From an uncultured Clostridia bacterium (GTDB lineage: Bacteria; Bacillota; Clostridia; TANB77; CAG-508), in assembly GCA_948976265.1 (NCBI GenBank), contig CARFUA010000006.1, forward strand, positions 40,518 through 104,517: 64,000 nt of DNA, given 5' to 3'. Positions 55,665 to 64,000 of this stretch are shown piece after piece. The position numbers and the translations under genes were made by a program. The notes below the pieces were generated by a model. That model saw only the letters and a program-made list of their open reading frames with translations. It did not search any database and was not told the DNA's origin. Every line of letters starts with the position of its first letter. The stretch's first letter is position 1.

Positions 55665-56669
55665 TTATGTTGTAGAACTTGAAGTTGTACCTACAGGAAT
55701 ATCAATTCTTTCTAACTCTTCTTGAGCTATAATCTTCATTCCGTATGTATCAAGCCCTCTAATTCCATCTGCAAATGTTGACTCTAATCTCAAAGCTTCA
55801 ACTTCATTAATTTGTCCAACAAATGCTATTGCTGTTCCACTATGTGCAAAACAATAGTATTTTGAAGAATCTCTACAAATCGCATTTGTTCTAGTTACCG
55901 TGTAACTATCATACATACCTACAACACCTTTTCTTATCATTTCTGGGTTATTAGTAGATAACTCAACTAGATTATTCTTAAACGTATTATAAGTTACAGG
56001 GTCAATCTCCAAATATCCCCCTTCACTATTATTTCTCAATCTTAGATTAGTCAAAGCAGTGTCAATTGCTGTTTTTACTGCTGTTTGTGTTTTAGCAGTC
56101 GCTATAGTTACGTTTTCAGCACCTTCTTTAAAATTACCAGCCGTAATTTCATAGTAATTTCCTATATCAGCTAATGCTGGTTTTTTTACTCTTTTATATT
56201 TATTATCAGCACCTTTTGTATAATAATCTTTATATGGAATCAATGTTGTATCTGTTGTTTTAGAATATGTTGCTTTTGCTTCATCTGCTGTATTTAATAA
56301 TTTACCAGCAACCAATCTTCCTACATAGACTTCTCTTCTTTGAGCCAATCTTTTTACTGCTCTTTTTTGATATGCTGTATCTAATCCCGGCATACTTTGA
56401 GATTTATCTACATCATCTACTTTAAATGAGAAAAACTCTCTAATATCAATATCCAAGTTTTGTTTTTCATCATCCATATCTTCATAATCTACAGTTCCAT
56501 GATATCCATCTATCGTTGGTTCACCTACTGCTAAAATTCTTACTGTTTCTGCATATTTGGCATCTCCTTCATATTCTTTTGTGCAATGCGATACTAAATT
56601 CGCCTCTAAATCTAATCCCATTTGAATTTTTGTCGACCATACCTCTCTTAAAAAATGTTCTACTGCCAT
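55665..56669 (-). CDS. Major capsid protein
   Basis: 334 residues beginning MAVEHFLREVWSTKIQMGLDLEANLVSH, a form common in capsid proteins of this phage type. Inner regions show helix and strand spacing of the HK97 fold, with DIDIREFFSFKVDDVDKSQ and AVKRLAQRREVYVGRLVAG. A terminator follows. No in-frame CGG was found. Confidence 0.85.
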   Translation of the reverse strand: MAVEHFLREVWSTKIQMGLDLEANLVSHCTKEYEGDAKYAETVRILAVGEPTIDGYHGTVDYEDMDDEKQNLDIDIREFFSFKVDDVDKSQSMPGLDTAYQKRAVKRLAQRREVYVGRLVAGKLLNTADEAKATYSKTTDTTLIPYKDYYTKGADNKYKRVKKPALADIGNYYEITAGNFKEGAENVTIATAKTQTAVKTAIDTALTNLRLRNNSEGGYLEIDPVTYNTFKNNLVELSTNNPEMIRKGVVGMYDSYTVTRTNAICRDSSKYYCFAHSGTAIAFVGQINEVEALRLESTFADGIRGLDTYGMKIIAQEELERIDIPVGTTSSSTT

Positions 56670-56694
56670 ATTTTATCACTTTCCTTTCTTCTTT

Positions 56695-57523
56695 TTAATT
56701 CCATTTGGAAGATGAAGCTTGCACAATGTCCAAAAGTTTAGGATTTTTCAAGTAATCTTCACGAGTCAGTTTTTTGGCTTCCTCAAACGAATAAAACTCC
56801 TTTACACCACTATCCTTTGAATCATTCCCCTTCATACTTCCCATTGTCTCAATTTTCTTTTTTGGCTTTACTTTTTCGTACATATCGTACTTTTCTTTCA
56901 TGGATAGGTTCGGATTTAATTTACTAGAAAACTCAATAAACTCTCTATCCTCCAATACTTCCTTACCCACTCCAATTTCTGCAAGTTCTCTCATTCCTTC
57001 TTGTCTTGTTCTTTCTTCCGCAAGTTTCGTAAATATCAGTTTTTCTTTTTGTGTCATTTTATCAGCACCTTTTTGGGCTAACTTATCAACATTTTTTACA
57101 ATTTCATCATATCCATCAGCAATAATATCTTTCACTTCAGCATTTGCCAATATTTGCTCTTCCCTTGCAGTCAACTTCATTTCAGGAATTTCAACACCTT
57201 GTCCCTTATAAAAATTCGCCATTTTTTCAGTAGCATCCTCCAAATTATTGGTTCCGAAGTCCAGCATTTACGATTGTTTCCAATCTCCCATACTTCTTTT
57301 CATACTCCTCACGAATTTTCGTTTCTTGTCTTGACAATCTATCTTTAACAATCCTATCCAAGTCATCTTGACTAAACTTTACTTCATTTTCTTCTTTTAC
57401 ACTTTCAGTATTATCTGTAAAATCAGCGGATTCAAGCGTTCCTTCTCCTTCTCTTTCTTCTGTAGTCAAAGTATCTACATTTTCAGTTTCGTTAGTTGTT
57501 TCTAACATTTCATTTCCATCCAT
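56695..57523 (-). CDS. Scaffold protein, with CGG +1 shift
   Basis: 275 residues when recoded. The start ATG 57523 has GGGAG upstream; the first frame reads MDGNEMLETTNETENV, an acidic middle, then KKYGRLETIVNAGL before CGG and a stop. Skipping C yields GTNNLEDATEKMANFYKGQG, continuing a Lys/Glu-rich coiled coil to the end. Such helical acidic proteins between portal and capsid genes serve as scaffold. A longer start upstream would contain another in-frame CGG and lacks a ribosome site. Confidence 0.8.
57254..57256 (-). other. CGG +1 recoding site in the scaffold gene
   Basis: CTT CGG AAC CAA TAA becomes CTT GGA ACC AAT AAT after C is skipped. It rejoins the frame carrying the rest of the scaffold protein. 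Confidence 0.8.
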
Positions 57524-57604
57524 TTTAAATCTCCCATTTAAAGTCCGTCGACTATAATCTCTTGATAGCAGTTTAAAGTCATACACATGGTTTGGACATA
57601 TAAA

Positions 57605-57629
57605 AACACTAGATTTCTTCTCTAGTGTT
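57605..57629 (-). terminator. Terminator overlapping the portal stop
   Basis: AACACTAGA pairs with TCTAGTGTT around seven bases. T residues follow on the minus strand. It would end or reduce transcription between portal and scaffold. Confidence 0.75.
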
Positions 57630-59343
57630 ATACAACTTGTTCCACATTTTCATTTGACATTCCACTTGCCTCATCAATCTGCATTGCTTGTGAATCCACA
57701 TCACTATTTAAAAATTGATTAGCACGATATTGCATCATCTGTGCTTGCTGCTTAATCATCGCAATCTTTCTTTGTTCTTCTTCCTGTTCTTCTATGATAG
57801 ATAACAATTTTTGTTTTGGCATCACACTATCATCACTCAGGCTATTTACATACAACTTAAGTTCTGGCAATCTCTCCATCGAAAAATATCCTGCATTTAA
57901 CAAATTTTCCAACGACAACTCCTGTGCATACTTATCAAAAGCCCCTTTTGGTGTAATATCAATCTTAACCGAAGCCTGCAATTCTTGCATAACACTTGCT
58001 GGCACAGTTATTAATTGCGTATACTCCTCCCCCGTCTGTTCATCTTTCTTTGTATCTTCTAAAGTAATTCCATCTGGCGTATACACAACCCACATATCCA
58101 AATAAATTCGAGCCAAATCCTCAACACTTCTTTTTAGGCTACTCAGTTGTTTATTCATCGGCTGTTTACTCGCATTCTGTATCGCCAAAATCGCCTTACC
58201 CGATGCCTTCTCTGGGTCTGCTCCACCTGTCGCCACATCACTTGCATTCTTCAATTCTCTTGTAATATTAATCAAATTCTGAATCATTGTCTGCACATCT
58301 GTACTCATCCCAGCTGGTTGAACATAACCAAAAATCTTTCTTACATCATCAACTTGCATTCCATTTCTTGTCTTAATAATACCACCAACTTGAGCCACAG
58401 CATTTGCATTCTGTATCTTATCCATATTTGCAACCTTCTGCGGATACGCATTCTGTTTCACAGACAACAAACTTCTTGCTAGCGTCTTATTCAATTCAAT
58501 TTGATTTGGAATCAAATAGCGAACCTCTCCCTCGCCCCTTGAATAACCTTTTTTCTTCTTCCAGCAAAAATGAGTTAACGGATATAAATGTAAACCAGTA
58601 TCAACATCTTTCCTAATCTCCACATACTTAACCGACTTCGTATAATGTACTGTCCCATTCTCTTTCCACATCTTCGTCACCAATGTACACATATTATCTT
58701 TTTCATACTTAGCATCTTCCCCAGCCTCTTCAAAATTATCACCATCTACATTCAGCAAAGACATTTTTTCCTCACTTAATCCCATCTCTTTTGCCATTTC
58801 TTCAACTGTAATTCGTGGCAATCTCTGTTTCACAATAATATATGGCTGGCTTTGAATATCATCACTATTTTCATTTCCATACTGCACATCATTTTTACTT
58901 AGCAACTCCGTCGTCGGATTCTGCATTTCTTCATCATAATTCACATACAAAATACCTTCATCATTCACAGCACTATCTGTCGAAAAATCTCGTATCATAT
59001 CATCCAAATTATCTTTTTCCCACAACTTAGACGCCCTCTTATTCAATAATTCACACGTCTTTTCCGCTGTCTTTCGAAACTCTCTGTTCTCGTAATTCTC
59101 ACTCGAATAATTAATTCCCCAAAGATTCGCATTTATCGTACTCACTTTATGGTCCACAATCGTCTCAATAAAATTAAACTGAGCCTGTTCAATCCCCTCA
59201 ATCTTAGCACCTTCCCACTGATTCCCATTATAAAAACGATAATTCTTATCCGTATCCGCAAACATATTCTTCATACGCATAAAATTACGTCCTCGTTCAT
59301 ACAATTCCCATGTATCCGTTGTTTTTAACTCTTTTATATCCAT
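57628..59343 (-). CDS. Portal protein
   Basis: 571 residues. The N terminus (ELYERGRNFMRMKNMFADTDKNYRFYNGNQW) and the central ATGGADPEKASGKAILAIQ segment are typical of portal rings. A long Gln-rich helix ends the protein. It forms the DNA entry pore of the capsid. It lies between the terminase and scaffold genes as usual. Confidence 0.85.
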   Translation of the reverse strand: MDIKELKTTDTWELYERGRNFMRMKNMFADTDKNYRFYNGNQWEGAKIEGIEQAQFNFIETIVDHKVSTINANLWGINYSSENYENREFRKTAEKTCELLNKRASKLWEKDNLDDMIRDFSTDSAVNDEGILYVNYDEEMQNPTTELLSKNDVQYGNENSDDIQSQPYIIVKQRLPRITVEEMAKEMGLSEEKMSLLNVDGDNFEEAGEDAKYEKDNMCTLVTKMWKENGTVHYTKSVKYVEIRKDVDTGLHLYPLTHFCWKKKKGYSRGEGEVRYLIPNQIELNKTLARSLLSVKQNAYPQKVANMDKIQNANAVAQVGGIIKTRNGMQVDDVRKIFGYVQPAGMSTDVQTMIQNLINITRELKNASDVATGGADPEKASGKAILAIQNASKQPMNKQLSSLKRSVEDLARIYLDMWVVYTPDGITLEDTKKDEQTGEEYTQLITVPASVMQELQASVKIDITPKGAFDKYAQELSLENLLNAGYFSMERLPELKLYVNSLSDDSVMPKQKLLSIIEEQEEEQRKIAMIKQQAQMMQYRANQFLNSDVDSQAMQIDEASGMSNENVEQVV

Positions 59344-59356
59344 CCTTTACACCTCT

Positions 59357-59617
59357 TTATCTTGGTATATCCCTTTGTCCCTCTGCTGTCCCATTGTAAT
59401 TATCAATATTTTGCCTAATCACATCCAATCTTTCACGTTCTTTCTGTTCCTCTTTCTGTTCCTCTTTCTTCTCCTTGTGTTCTTCTAGTTTCGTAATCGG
59501 ATTTAAGTTTGGAAATTTGATACTTTCTGTATTTTCTTTTCCTCCTAACTTTGCACCCAAATAAAAAGATAGCAGGTTCACACTACCCACTATCAACACC
59601 AACAAAACATCATTCAT
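59357..59617 (-). CDS. Small membrane protein between terminase and portal
   Basis: 86 residues: one N-terminal helix (about 4-22) and a charged Glu/Lys/Gln-rich tail. The start overlaps the terminase stop. The function is unknown; it may be a minor virion or membrane-tethering protein. Confidence 0.55.
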   Translation of the reverse strand: MNDVLLVLIVGSVNLLSFYLGAKLGGKENTESIKFPNLNPITKLEEHKEKKEEQKEEQKERERLDVIRQNIDNYNGTAEGQRDIPR

Positions 59618-61254
59618 ATTATCTGTAATTCCTCTCCATAATCTCTTCCTACATCATTTCGTCTCTCAATATTAAAACTATACTCATGTCTCATCTCAAT
59701 CGGCTCTTCCTCAAAAACAACTTGCGACCTTATCTCGTAAGCAATCGCCAATCCCATCATCTGATCATCATGTCCACCCTCTGGTGCCTCGATTCTTCCC
59801 TTTTCATTACGAATAATCGTAAGCAACTCCTCCAAAGTATCTTTATCATTAATTAATCCTGTATGCTCCCTCACAATCTCAATCAAATTCGAAAGGATAG
59901 TCGGCCTCGTAATCAAAGTCGTTTTAAATCCAAAGCGTTTCTCTAAACTACCCGTATAAGTATCCTGTCTCTCCCTCACATATTGATTCATATAACCCAA
60001 ACGTTGCAACTCTTGAATCGGAAAACTATCAAAATTTGCTTCAATTCCAATCAAAGCATATTTATAGTACATTCCTAAACAATACATCTGTTTTACATAT
60101 TCATCTGGGTCAAACTGCTGTTTCAATACTGCAACCTGCTCACCAGTTTTAGCATCCAACACATGACCTGTATAAAAATCAGAACCATCGCCAGCCGTAT
60201 CTCCACCAATGCAATATTTCGTCATTTGTGGACTATCAGGCACTTTGTATATCTTAATATAGCCATTTCTATCATTTACCCATTTGATATTGGTAATCTT
60301 TAAACCATCATAATCATATACAAAACAACCAACTTTGAGTGGTTTGGGCATTTCTTGTAATCTATTTATTATATTTTCTTTATCAAATGGACAACTTCCA
60401 CTTGCCAAAAATGCCTCGTGTGGATTAATTGGATACTCTTGCCTAAACATTTCTTCATCTCCACCACAATTATTCTTAATACACCATCTACGCCAAGCAA
60501 GTTGTTGCAATGTCACATTATATAATTGTTGTAATTCCTTTTCTTTTTCTGTCAATTCAAAACCAGTATATGGCATCTTATACTCAGACATCTCATTCCA
60601 ACCAACAAACACAGGAACAAAATCACTCTCTCCCTTCACCGCCATATCCCACAAAAACTTAAAATACTCATAACCATTCGCCGTACTCTCTATAATTATC
60701 ATTGTATTTGGCAAATTAGGAACCGCTTGAAATAATCCCAATGCCGTCTCCTTTGCATAATTTCCCCAAAACGCCAACTCTGATATATGTAAATTATTAA
60801 TCGTATCAGACCTACCAACACCATTTCCACCAGCCGTCATACACTTTATCTTACTATTCAAACCAGTTCCCCTATCATCATCAAATATCAACTCCTTCGC
60901 ATTACTAGCCTTAAGTGATGGTTTCATCTCCTCTGGTAAATTATCATAAATTCTTTTACTCATATTAAAAAGATTCGTCGTTGCATCTTCCTTATGAGCA
61001 ATAATCGCAGAATTAACATTAAACTTCGTCGCTGTTTCCTTAAATATAATCGACTCCGTCTCTGTACTAAAGCCAATTTGTCTCGCCTTCAATACAATTA
61101 CTCGAACTGGTTTATTTTCCTTCCTCTGCCTTCTTATCACATCATACAACTTCTGTTGCCCCTCATTCAATTTTAAAGGTATAATCTTTCCTGATTTATC
61201 ACGTATTTTCACATACTCTTCTATATACTTCTTCGTATTAATAATCATCTTCAT
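59614..61254 (-). CDS. Terminase large subunit
   Basis: 546 residues. The ATPase half has VIVLKARQIGFSTETES (Walker A-like) and MIIIESTANGY (Walker B region with Glu). The C-terminal nuclease half has CIGGDTAGDGSDFYTG and a later Asp in GGHDDQMMGLAIAY. It packages DNA into the head by ATP hydrolysis and cuts it. It overlaps the small subunit by 17 bases. Confidence 0.9.
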   Translation of the reverse strand: MKMIINTKKYIEEYVKIRDKSGKIIPLKLNEGQQKLYDVIRRQRKENKPVRVIVLKARQIGFSTETESIIFKETATKFNVNSAIIAHKEDATTNLFNMSKRIYDNLPEEMKPSLKASNAKELIFDDDRGTGLNSKIKCMTAGGNGVGRSDTINNLHISELAFWGNYAKETALGLFQAVPNLPNTMIIIESTANGYEYFKFLWDMAVKGESDFVPVFVGWNEMSEYKMPYTGFELTEKEKELQQLYNVTLQQLAWRRWCIKNNCGGDEEMFRQEYPINPHEAFLASGSCPFDKENIINRLQEMPKPLKVGCFVYDYDGLKITNIKWVNDRNGYIKIYKVPDSPQMTKYCIGGDTAGDGSDFYTGHVLDAKTGEQVAVLKQQFDPDEYVKQMYCLGMYYKYALIGIEANFDSFPIQELQRLGYMNQYVRERQDTYTGSLEKRFGFKTTLITRPTILSNLIEIVREHTGLINDKDTLEELLTIIRNEKGRIEAPEGGHDDQMMGLAIAYEIRSQVVFEEEPIEMRHEYSFNIERRNDVGRDYGEELQII

Positions 61255-61585
61255 CAGTCACTTTTTTCAAATAATCTTCATAACTCATATTCACACTAAC
61301 ACTCTCTTGCTTATCCTTATACCCAAACTTATTCTTCATATAAAAAATCTTAAACGTATCATTAATATCCTTCGAATTAATCGTCCTATCCTCCAACATA
61401 TCATTCACTCTTTTATATGTGTCGGAGTAATACTCCTGTTGTGCATAAAAAGTATCCCTATCAATCTCAGCAAAAACACTAAAACCAGCTATATTAGGCA
61501 ATTCCTTTTCCACCTTACATCGATTCAAATATTCCACAAACTTATCTTCAAACTCCTTATCCGTCTTAAAAGCCCTTTCACTCAT
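61238..61585 (-). CDS. Terminase small subunit-like protein
   Basis: 115 residues, mostly helical, with NIAGFSVFAEIDRDTFYAQQEYYSDTYKRV, which fits DNA-binding small terminases. It overlaps the large-subunit gene. Recognition and cutting of the phage genome are inferred from its position. Confidence 0.75.
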   Translation of the reverse strand: MSERAFKTDKEFEDKFVEYLNRCKVEKELPNIAGFSVFAEIDRDTFYAQQEYYSDTYKRVNDMLEDRTINSKDINDTFKIFYMKNKFGYKDKQESVSVNMSYEDYLKKVTDEDDY

Positions 61586-61653
61586 CTATTTTCTCCTTCC
61601 ACTATTTCTTTTTCCCAATCAACACATTTTCTTCTAGCTCTTCTCTTTTTCAT
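61582..61653 (-). CDS. 23-residue basic peptide
   Basis: The frame MKKRRARRKCVDWEKEIVEGENR overlaps both neighbours through short start/stop overlaps. It may be a real small gene or a chance frame. Confidence 0.3.
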   Translation of the reverse strand: MKKRRARRKCVDWEKEIVEGENR

Positions 61654-61798
61654 TTTCTATCTGACTTTCCGTGCAAATCTCAAAAAACTTACAATTCGCA
61701 CATTCCTTTTCTTTACATTTTTCTCTCTTTTTTCTTTTATAAAACTGTTCTCTTTTATAGTCTCTATCTATTTCTGCTGCTATATAGCTTCCTTTCAT
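61634..61798 (-). CDS. 54-residue Cys-rich protein
   Basis: The ATG at 61798 begins MKGSYIAAEIDRDYKREQFYK. A cysteine cluster (CKEKECANCKFFEIC) could bind a metal. It lies directly before the terminase genes and is likely expressed with them. No family is recognised. Confidence 0.5.
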   Translation of the reverse strand: MKGSYIAAEIDRDYKREQFYKRKKREKCKEKECANCKFFEICTESQIENEKEKS

Positions 61799-61847
61799 TT
61801 GTAATCACCTCTTTGGTTAACTTATCTAGTATTGTTAATATGCAATA

Positions 61848-61876
61848 AAAAAGAACTACTCTTAATGAATAGTTCT
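61848..61876 (-). terminator. Terminator after the ArpU-like regulator
   Basis: AGAACTA pairs with TAGTTCT with a longer imperfect loop, followed by TTTTTTA on the minus strand. It separates early from late genes. Confidence 0.65.
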
Positions 61877-61932
61877 ATATATACAAAGCTTGCCCATTTT
61901 CATGAGCGACTGCGTACACACTTTTCATACTT

Positions 61933-62373
61933 TCATAATAACACTTTTTCATTTGCTCTGTCTTGCTCTTTTTTGCTCTTTTTATCTAATTTATCAAATT
62001 CATTTAAAGCTTTTCCATGCATTCTGCAAGTTGGATAATAAGAATAGCCAATCTTATCAGCAATTTCCTCAAATGTTTTATTATGTATATATCTTAAATA
62101 TAAAATTGTATGATAGATTTCATTTTCTATATTATCTAACTGTTCAATTATTTCCTTCTGCTTTATAATATCTTTATTTAATAAAACAACTAATTCATTT
62201 GAACTATCTATCAATTCCTCAACCGTATAGTTCGGTTTATTGTGCGCTTTTGGCAATCCATCTAAGCTTGATGTTACTTTTGTCACCCTCGCAAACTGTT
62301 CTTCATAATCATTCAGCTTTTCATCTATTCTTGCTTTTAAAAATCTATAATCTTTCAAATCCTGTCGATTCAT
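61933..62373 (-). CDS. ArpU/DUF1492-like phage late regulator
   Basis: 146 residues. The C-terminal half carries a sigma-70 region-4-like helix-turn-helix (LRYIHNKTFEEIADKIGYSYYPTCRMHGKAL split). Such proteins turn on late transcription in Gram-positive phages. It lies just before the terminase genes and a terminator. Confidence 0.8.
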   Translation of the reverse strand: MNRQDLKDYRFLKARIDEKLNDYEEQFARVTKVTSSLDGLPKAHNKPNYTVEELIDSSNELVVLLNKDIIKQKEIIEQLDNIENEIYHTILYLRYIHNKTFEEIADKIGYSYYPTCRMHGKALNEFDKLDKKSKKEQDRANEKVLL

Positions 62374-62504
62374 CTGTACCTCCTTACCTCTTCCAAAATT
62401 ACTTTCTCAACATACCTCAACGCCTCATACTTCGTCATAAACCTCTCATACCTGTGTCTCCTATCATAACGTATTATTTTTATTCTTTGATTATATTCTC
62501 TCAT
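62370..62504 (-). CDS. 44-residue basic protein
   Basis: The frame MREYNQRIKIIRYDRRHRYERF continues to the ArpU-like start, which its stop overlaps (TGA within ATGA). Arg-rich. It is likely coupled to the next gene; the function is unknown. Confidence 0.5.
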   Translation of the reverse strand: MREYNQRIKIIRYDRRHRYERFMTKYEALRYVEKVILEEVRRYR

Positions 62505-62570
62505 GTACTGTCTTGCTACTTGATATTTATTTAAGCCACTTTTCCATTATTTTTATATCTTCTTCATCTC

Positions 62571-62771
62571 TCATTTATTTCCTTCTTTCCTTTTTTCTTT
62601 CATTTCTTCTTTCATTTCTCGATGATATTTTCTTAAAAATTTTGTAAATATTTTAAATCCTATTATACTTTGATATGTATAACATATTAGGCTTAAACTC
62701 ATTCCTATTATTGCTATACTAAGTACTATACTTACTATAATTGCACATACACGTAAATATATTTCAACCAT
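62571..62771 (-). CDS. 66-residue membrane protein
   Basis: Starting from ATG 62771 after AAAGGAGAG, the protein begins MVEIYLRVCAIIVSIVLSIAI, with one or two membrane helices and a basic tail. It is one of several small early phage genes. The function is unknown. Confidence 0.55.
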   Translation of the reverse strand: MVEIYLRVCAIIVSIVLSIAIIGMSLSLICYTYQSIIGFKIFTKFLRKYHREMKEEMKEKRKEGNK

Positions 62772-62841
62772 TTTTACAATTATCTCTCCTTTCTTATTTC
62801 TTTTGCACAACTATCACATAACAAACATCTTATTCTTCCTC

Positions 62842-63087
62842 CTATCTGCACTCACAATCATCTACTACTAGTCCACTTCCCTCAATCAAATCCTCCAACA
62901 TCCTACATCGATTTCGATACACTTCTTTCTCCTCCATTTGCTCTATATTATTTTGCTTTAACTGTTTTATCTGTTCTTCTTTTTCAATACTTGTTATATT
63001 CGCATAAATTAGTGTACACACTCCTACTATCATTGCTACTATCATAAATATATAAATCCATTTTTTTACTTTTATTTCTTTTTTCAT
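62842..63087 (-). CDS. 81-residue anchored coiled-coil protein
   Basis: A membrane helix (about 10-30, IYIFMIVAMIVGVCTLIY) is followed by a charged helix with KEEQIKQLKQNNIEQMEEKE. The C terminus has two Cys. The function is unknown. Confidence 0.55.
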   Translation of the reverse strand: MKKEIKVKKWIYIFMIVAMIVGVCTLIYANITSIEKEEQIKQLKQNNIEQMEEKEVYRNRCRMLEDLIEGSGLVVDDCECR

Positions 63088-63088
63088 A

Positions 63089-63517
63089 TTACTTCTCTCC
63101 TTCTTTCAAAATTTCTTCTAATGCTATGTAATACCCTTGATAAAACATAACATTTTCTTTTGTTTTTTCATCTTCATTACCTTTTATTTTTATTTCTTTC
63201 ATCTTCTCTCTTATTACTGATTTTGGTATGCTGTCTGCTAAGTCTTTCTTTAATTTGTCATTCTCTAATCCTTCCCTAATTGCATTCTCTAAAGCTCCAC
63301 AGTTCAGTGATGTGCAACAGCTTATCTTTGTTAGTTCTGTTATTTTTTTATCTTCTTCTAGTTCTTTTATGTAATTTAATACTGTTTCTATTGGTGATGT
63401 ATCATACTCTTTAAATACAACTTGTCCTTTTGAATTACAATCTACTATATGGATTATTGCTCCTGGTTGTATAAATAAATTACACTTTCTTATTGCCCCT
63501 TCTATTTCTTTATTCAT
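63089..63517 (-). CDS. Early phage protein, paralogue 1
   Basis: 142 residues. The first half, MNKEIEGAIRKCNLFIQPG and HIVDCNSKGQVVFKEYDTSPIETVLNYIKEL, is nearly the same as in the next gene to the right. The second half differs. A duplicated small domain of unknown function. Confidence 0.6.
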   Translation of the reverse strand: MNKEIEGAIRKCNLFIQPGAIIHIVDCNSKGQVVFKEYDTSPIETVLNYIKELEEDKKITELTKISCCTSLNCGALENAIREGLENDKLKKDLADSIPKSVIREKMKEIKIKGNEDEKTKENVMFYQGYYIALEEILKEGEK

Positions 63518-63573
63518 CTTTTACCTCCATTATCTTATTTTTTAATTCATACCATTATCATTTATTTTTCATA

Positions 63574-63939
63574 TTACTTCTCTTCTTCTTTCAAAATTTC
63601 TTCTAATAATCTTATTTCTGCATTTATTGTTTGTTGTATATGAAATACATTTCCACCTGATTTATTTTTTAGTTCTTTTATTCTTTTTCTTATTTTGGTT
63701 ATTATTTTTTCTTGTCCATCATAAACACCTTTTAAATATACGCTTGTTAAATCTGTATCTTTAATATTTTTATTTTCTTTTTCTATCTCTTTTATGTAGT
63801 TTAATACCGTTTCTATTGCTGATGTATCACACCCTTTAAATACAAGTTGTCCTTTTGAATTACAATCTACTAAATGCATTACTCCTCCTTGTATATATAA
63901 ATTACACTTTCTTATTGCCTCTTCTATTTCTTTATTCAT
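63574..63939 (-). CDS. Early phage protein, paralogue 2
   Basis: 121 residues. Its N-terminal half (MNKEIEEAIRKCNLYIQGG, HLVDCNSKGQLVFKGCDTSAIETVLNYIKEI) matches the neighbouring gene; the C-terminal half is different. Tandem duplication with divergent tails is seen. Confidence 0.6.
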   Translation of the reverse strand: MNKEIEEAIRKCNLYIQGGVMHLVDCNSKGQLVFKGCDTSAIETVLNYIKEIEKENKNIKDTDLTSVYLKGVYDGQEKIITKIRKRIKELKNKSGGNVFHIQQTINAEIRLLEEILKEEEK

Positions 63940-64000
63940 CTTTTACCTCCCAACTTCATTTTGAACAATATTATATTGCTGTAATTTTTCATTTACTCTA

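Noticed and set aside
11515..57256. Explaining the nine CGG frame breaks as random sequencing errors or decay
   Set aside because: Random indels would fall in any phase and context. Here all nine are an extra C before a Gly codon, always creating an in-frame CGG, and CGG is absent in frame elsewhere. It cannot be fully excluded without reads.
11515..57256. Simple reassignment of CGG to another amino acid
   Set aside because: A reassigned triplet would keep the frame. In each case the frame after CGG stops quickly, and homology resumes only in the +1 frame.
57523..57586. Longer scaffold start (to 57586) containing an in-frame CGG
   Set aside because: The ATG at 57523 has a clear ribosome site, and the upstream stretch lacks one, so this CGG is probably non-coding.
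1..64000. CRISPR array or restriction-modification system
   Set aside because: No regularly spaced repeats, cas-like proteins, methyltransferase or restriction motifs were seen.

Overview
The window looks like a chromosome segment of a low-GC, spore-forming Firmicute of the Clostridia type. It carries sigH, yunB, a SPOCS/LysM spore-envelope protein, veg, lepA and uvrA, with strong purine-rich ribosome binding sites and some TTG starts. There is no rRNA. One tRNA gene, tRNA-Thr(GGT), lies near the left end.

Layout. 1-24 kb is host chromosome, almost all on the minus strand: sigH, uvrA, an RND exporter under a TetR-type operator, an MFS protein, a histidine phosphatase, a class A PBP, a GNAT/YoaP and WYL/GyrI group, a sortase, lepA, the spore genes, an ECF sigma/anti-sigma pair and a VanY-like peptidase. 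24.5-38.05 kb is an integrated element with tyrosine integrase, excisionase, P4-type primase-helicase and repressors. Its cargo includes catalytically degenerate pieces of DNA polymerase PolC, an RNase J-like metallo-beta-lactamase protein and a DUF3560 gene. 38.7-64 kb is a short-tailed (podovirus-like) prophage running right to left: small early genes, ArpU-like regulator, terminase, portal, scaffold, capsid, adaptor, nozzle, ejection protein, a 2082-residue polyvalent protein, tail/receptor genes, holins and an amidase. Its right end lies outside the window.

Main discovery. Nine in-frame CGG codons occur in six genes: class A PBP (1), MBL protein (1), primase (2), excisionase (3), phage scaffold (1) and ejection protein (1). 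At every one the conventional reading frame ends soon afterwards. Skipping the single C, so that CGGN is read as one glycine, restores a full-length protein with its expected motifs. In a by-eye search I found no in-frame CGG in any intact gene, including uvrA, lepA, the RND pump, portal, terminase and the polyvalent gene, although out-of-frame CGG is common. The preceding codons share no slippery sequence. The simplest reading is that this lineage treats CGG as a +1 frameshift signal (unassigned codon, or quadruplet CGGN = Gly), and that both host and mobile genes depend on it. Eight of the nine sites lie in mobile-element genes, including the genes for excision, replication and capsid assembly.

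Coordinates of the recoded genes below span the whole recoded frame. Functions are inferred from motifs read by eye; no database search was run.
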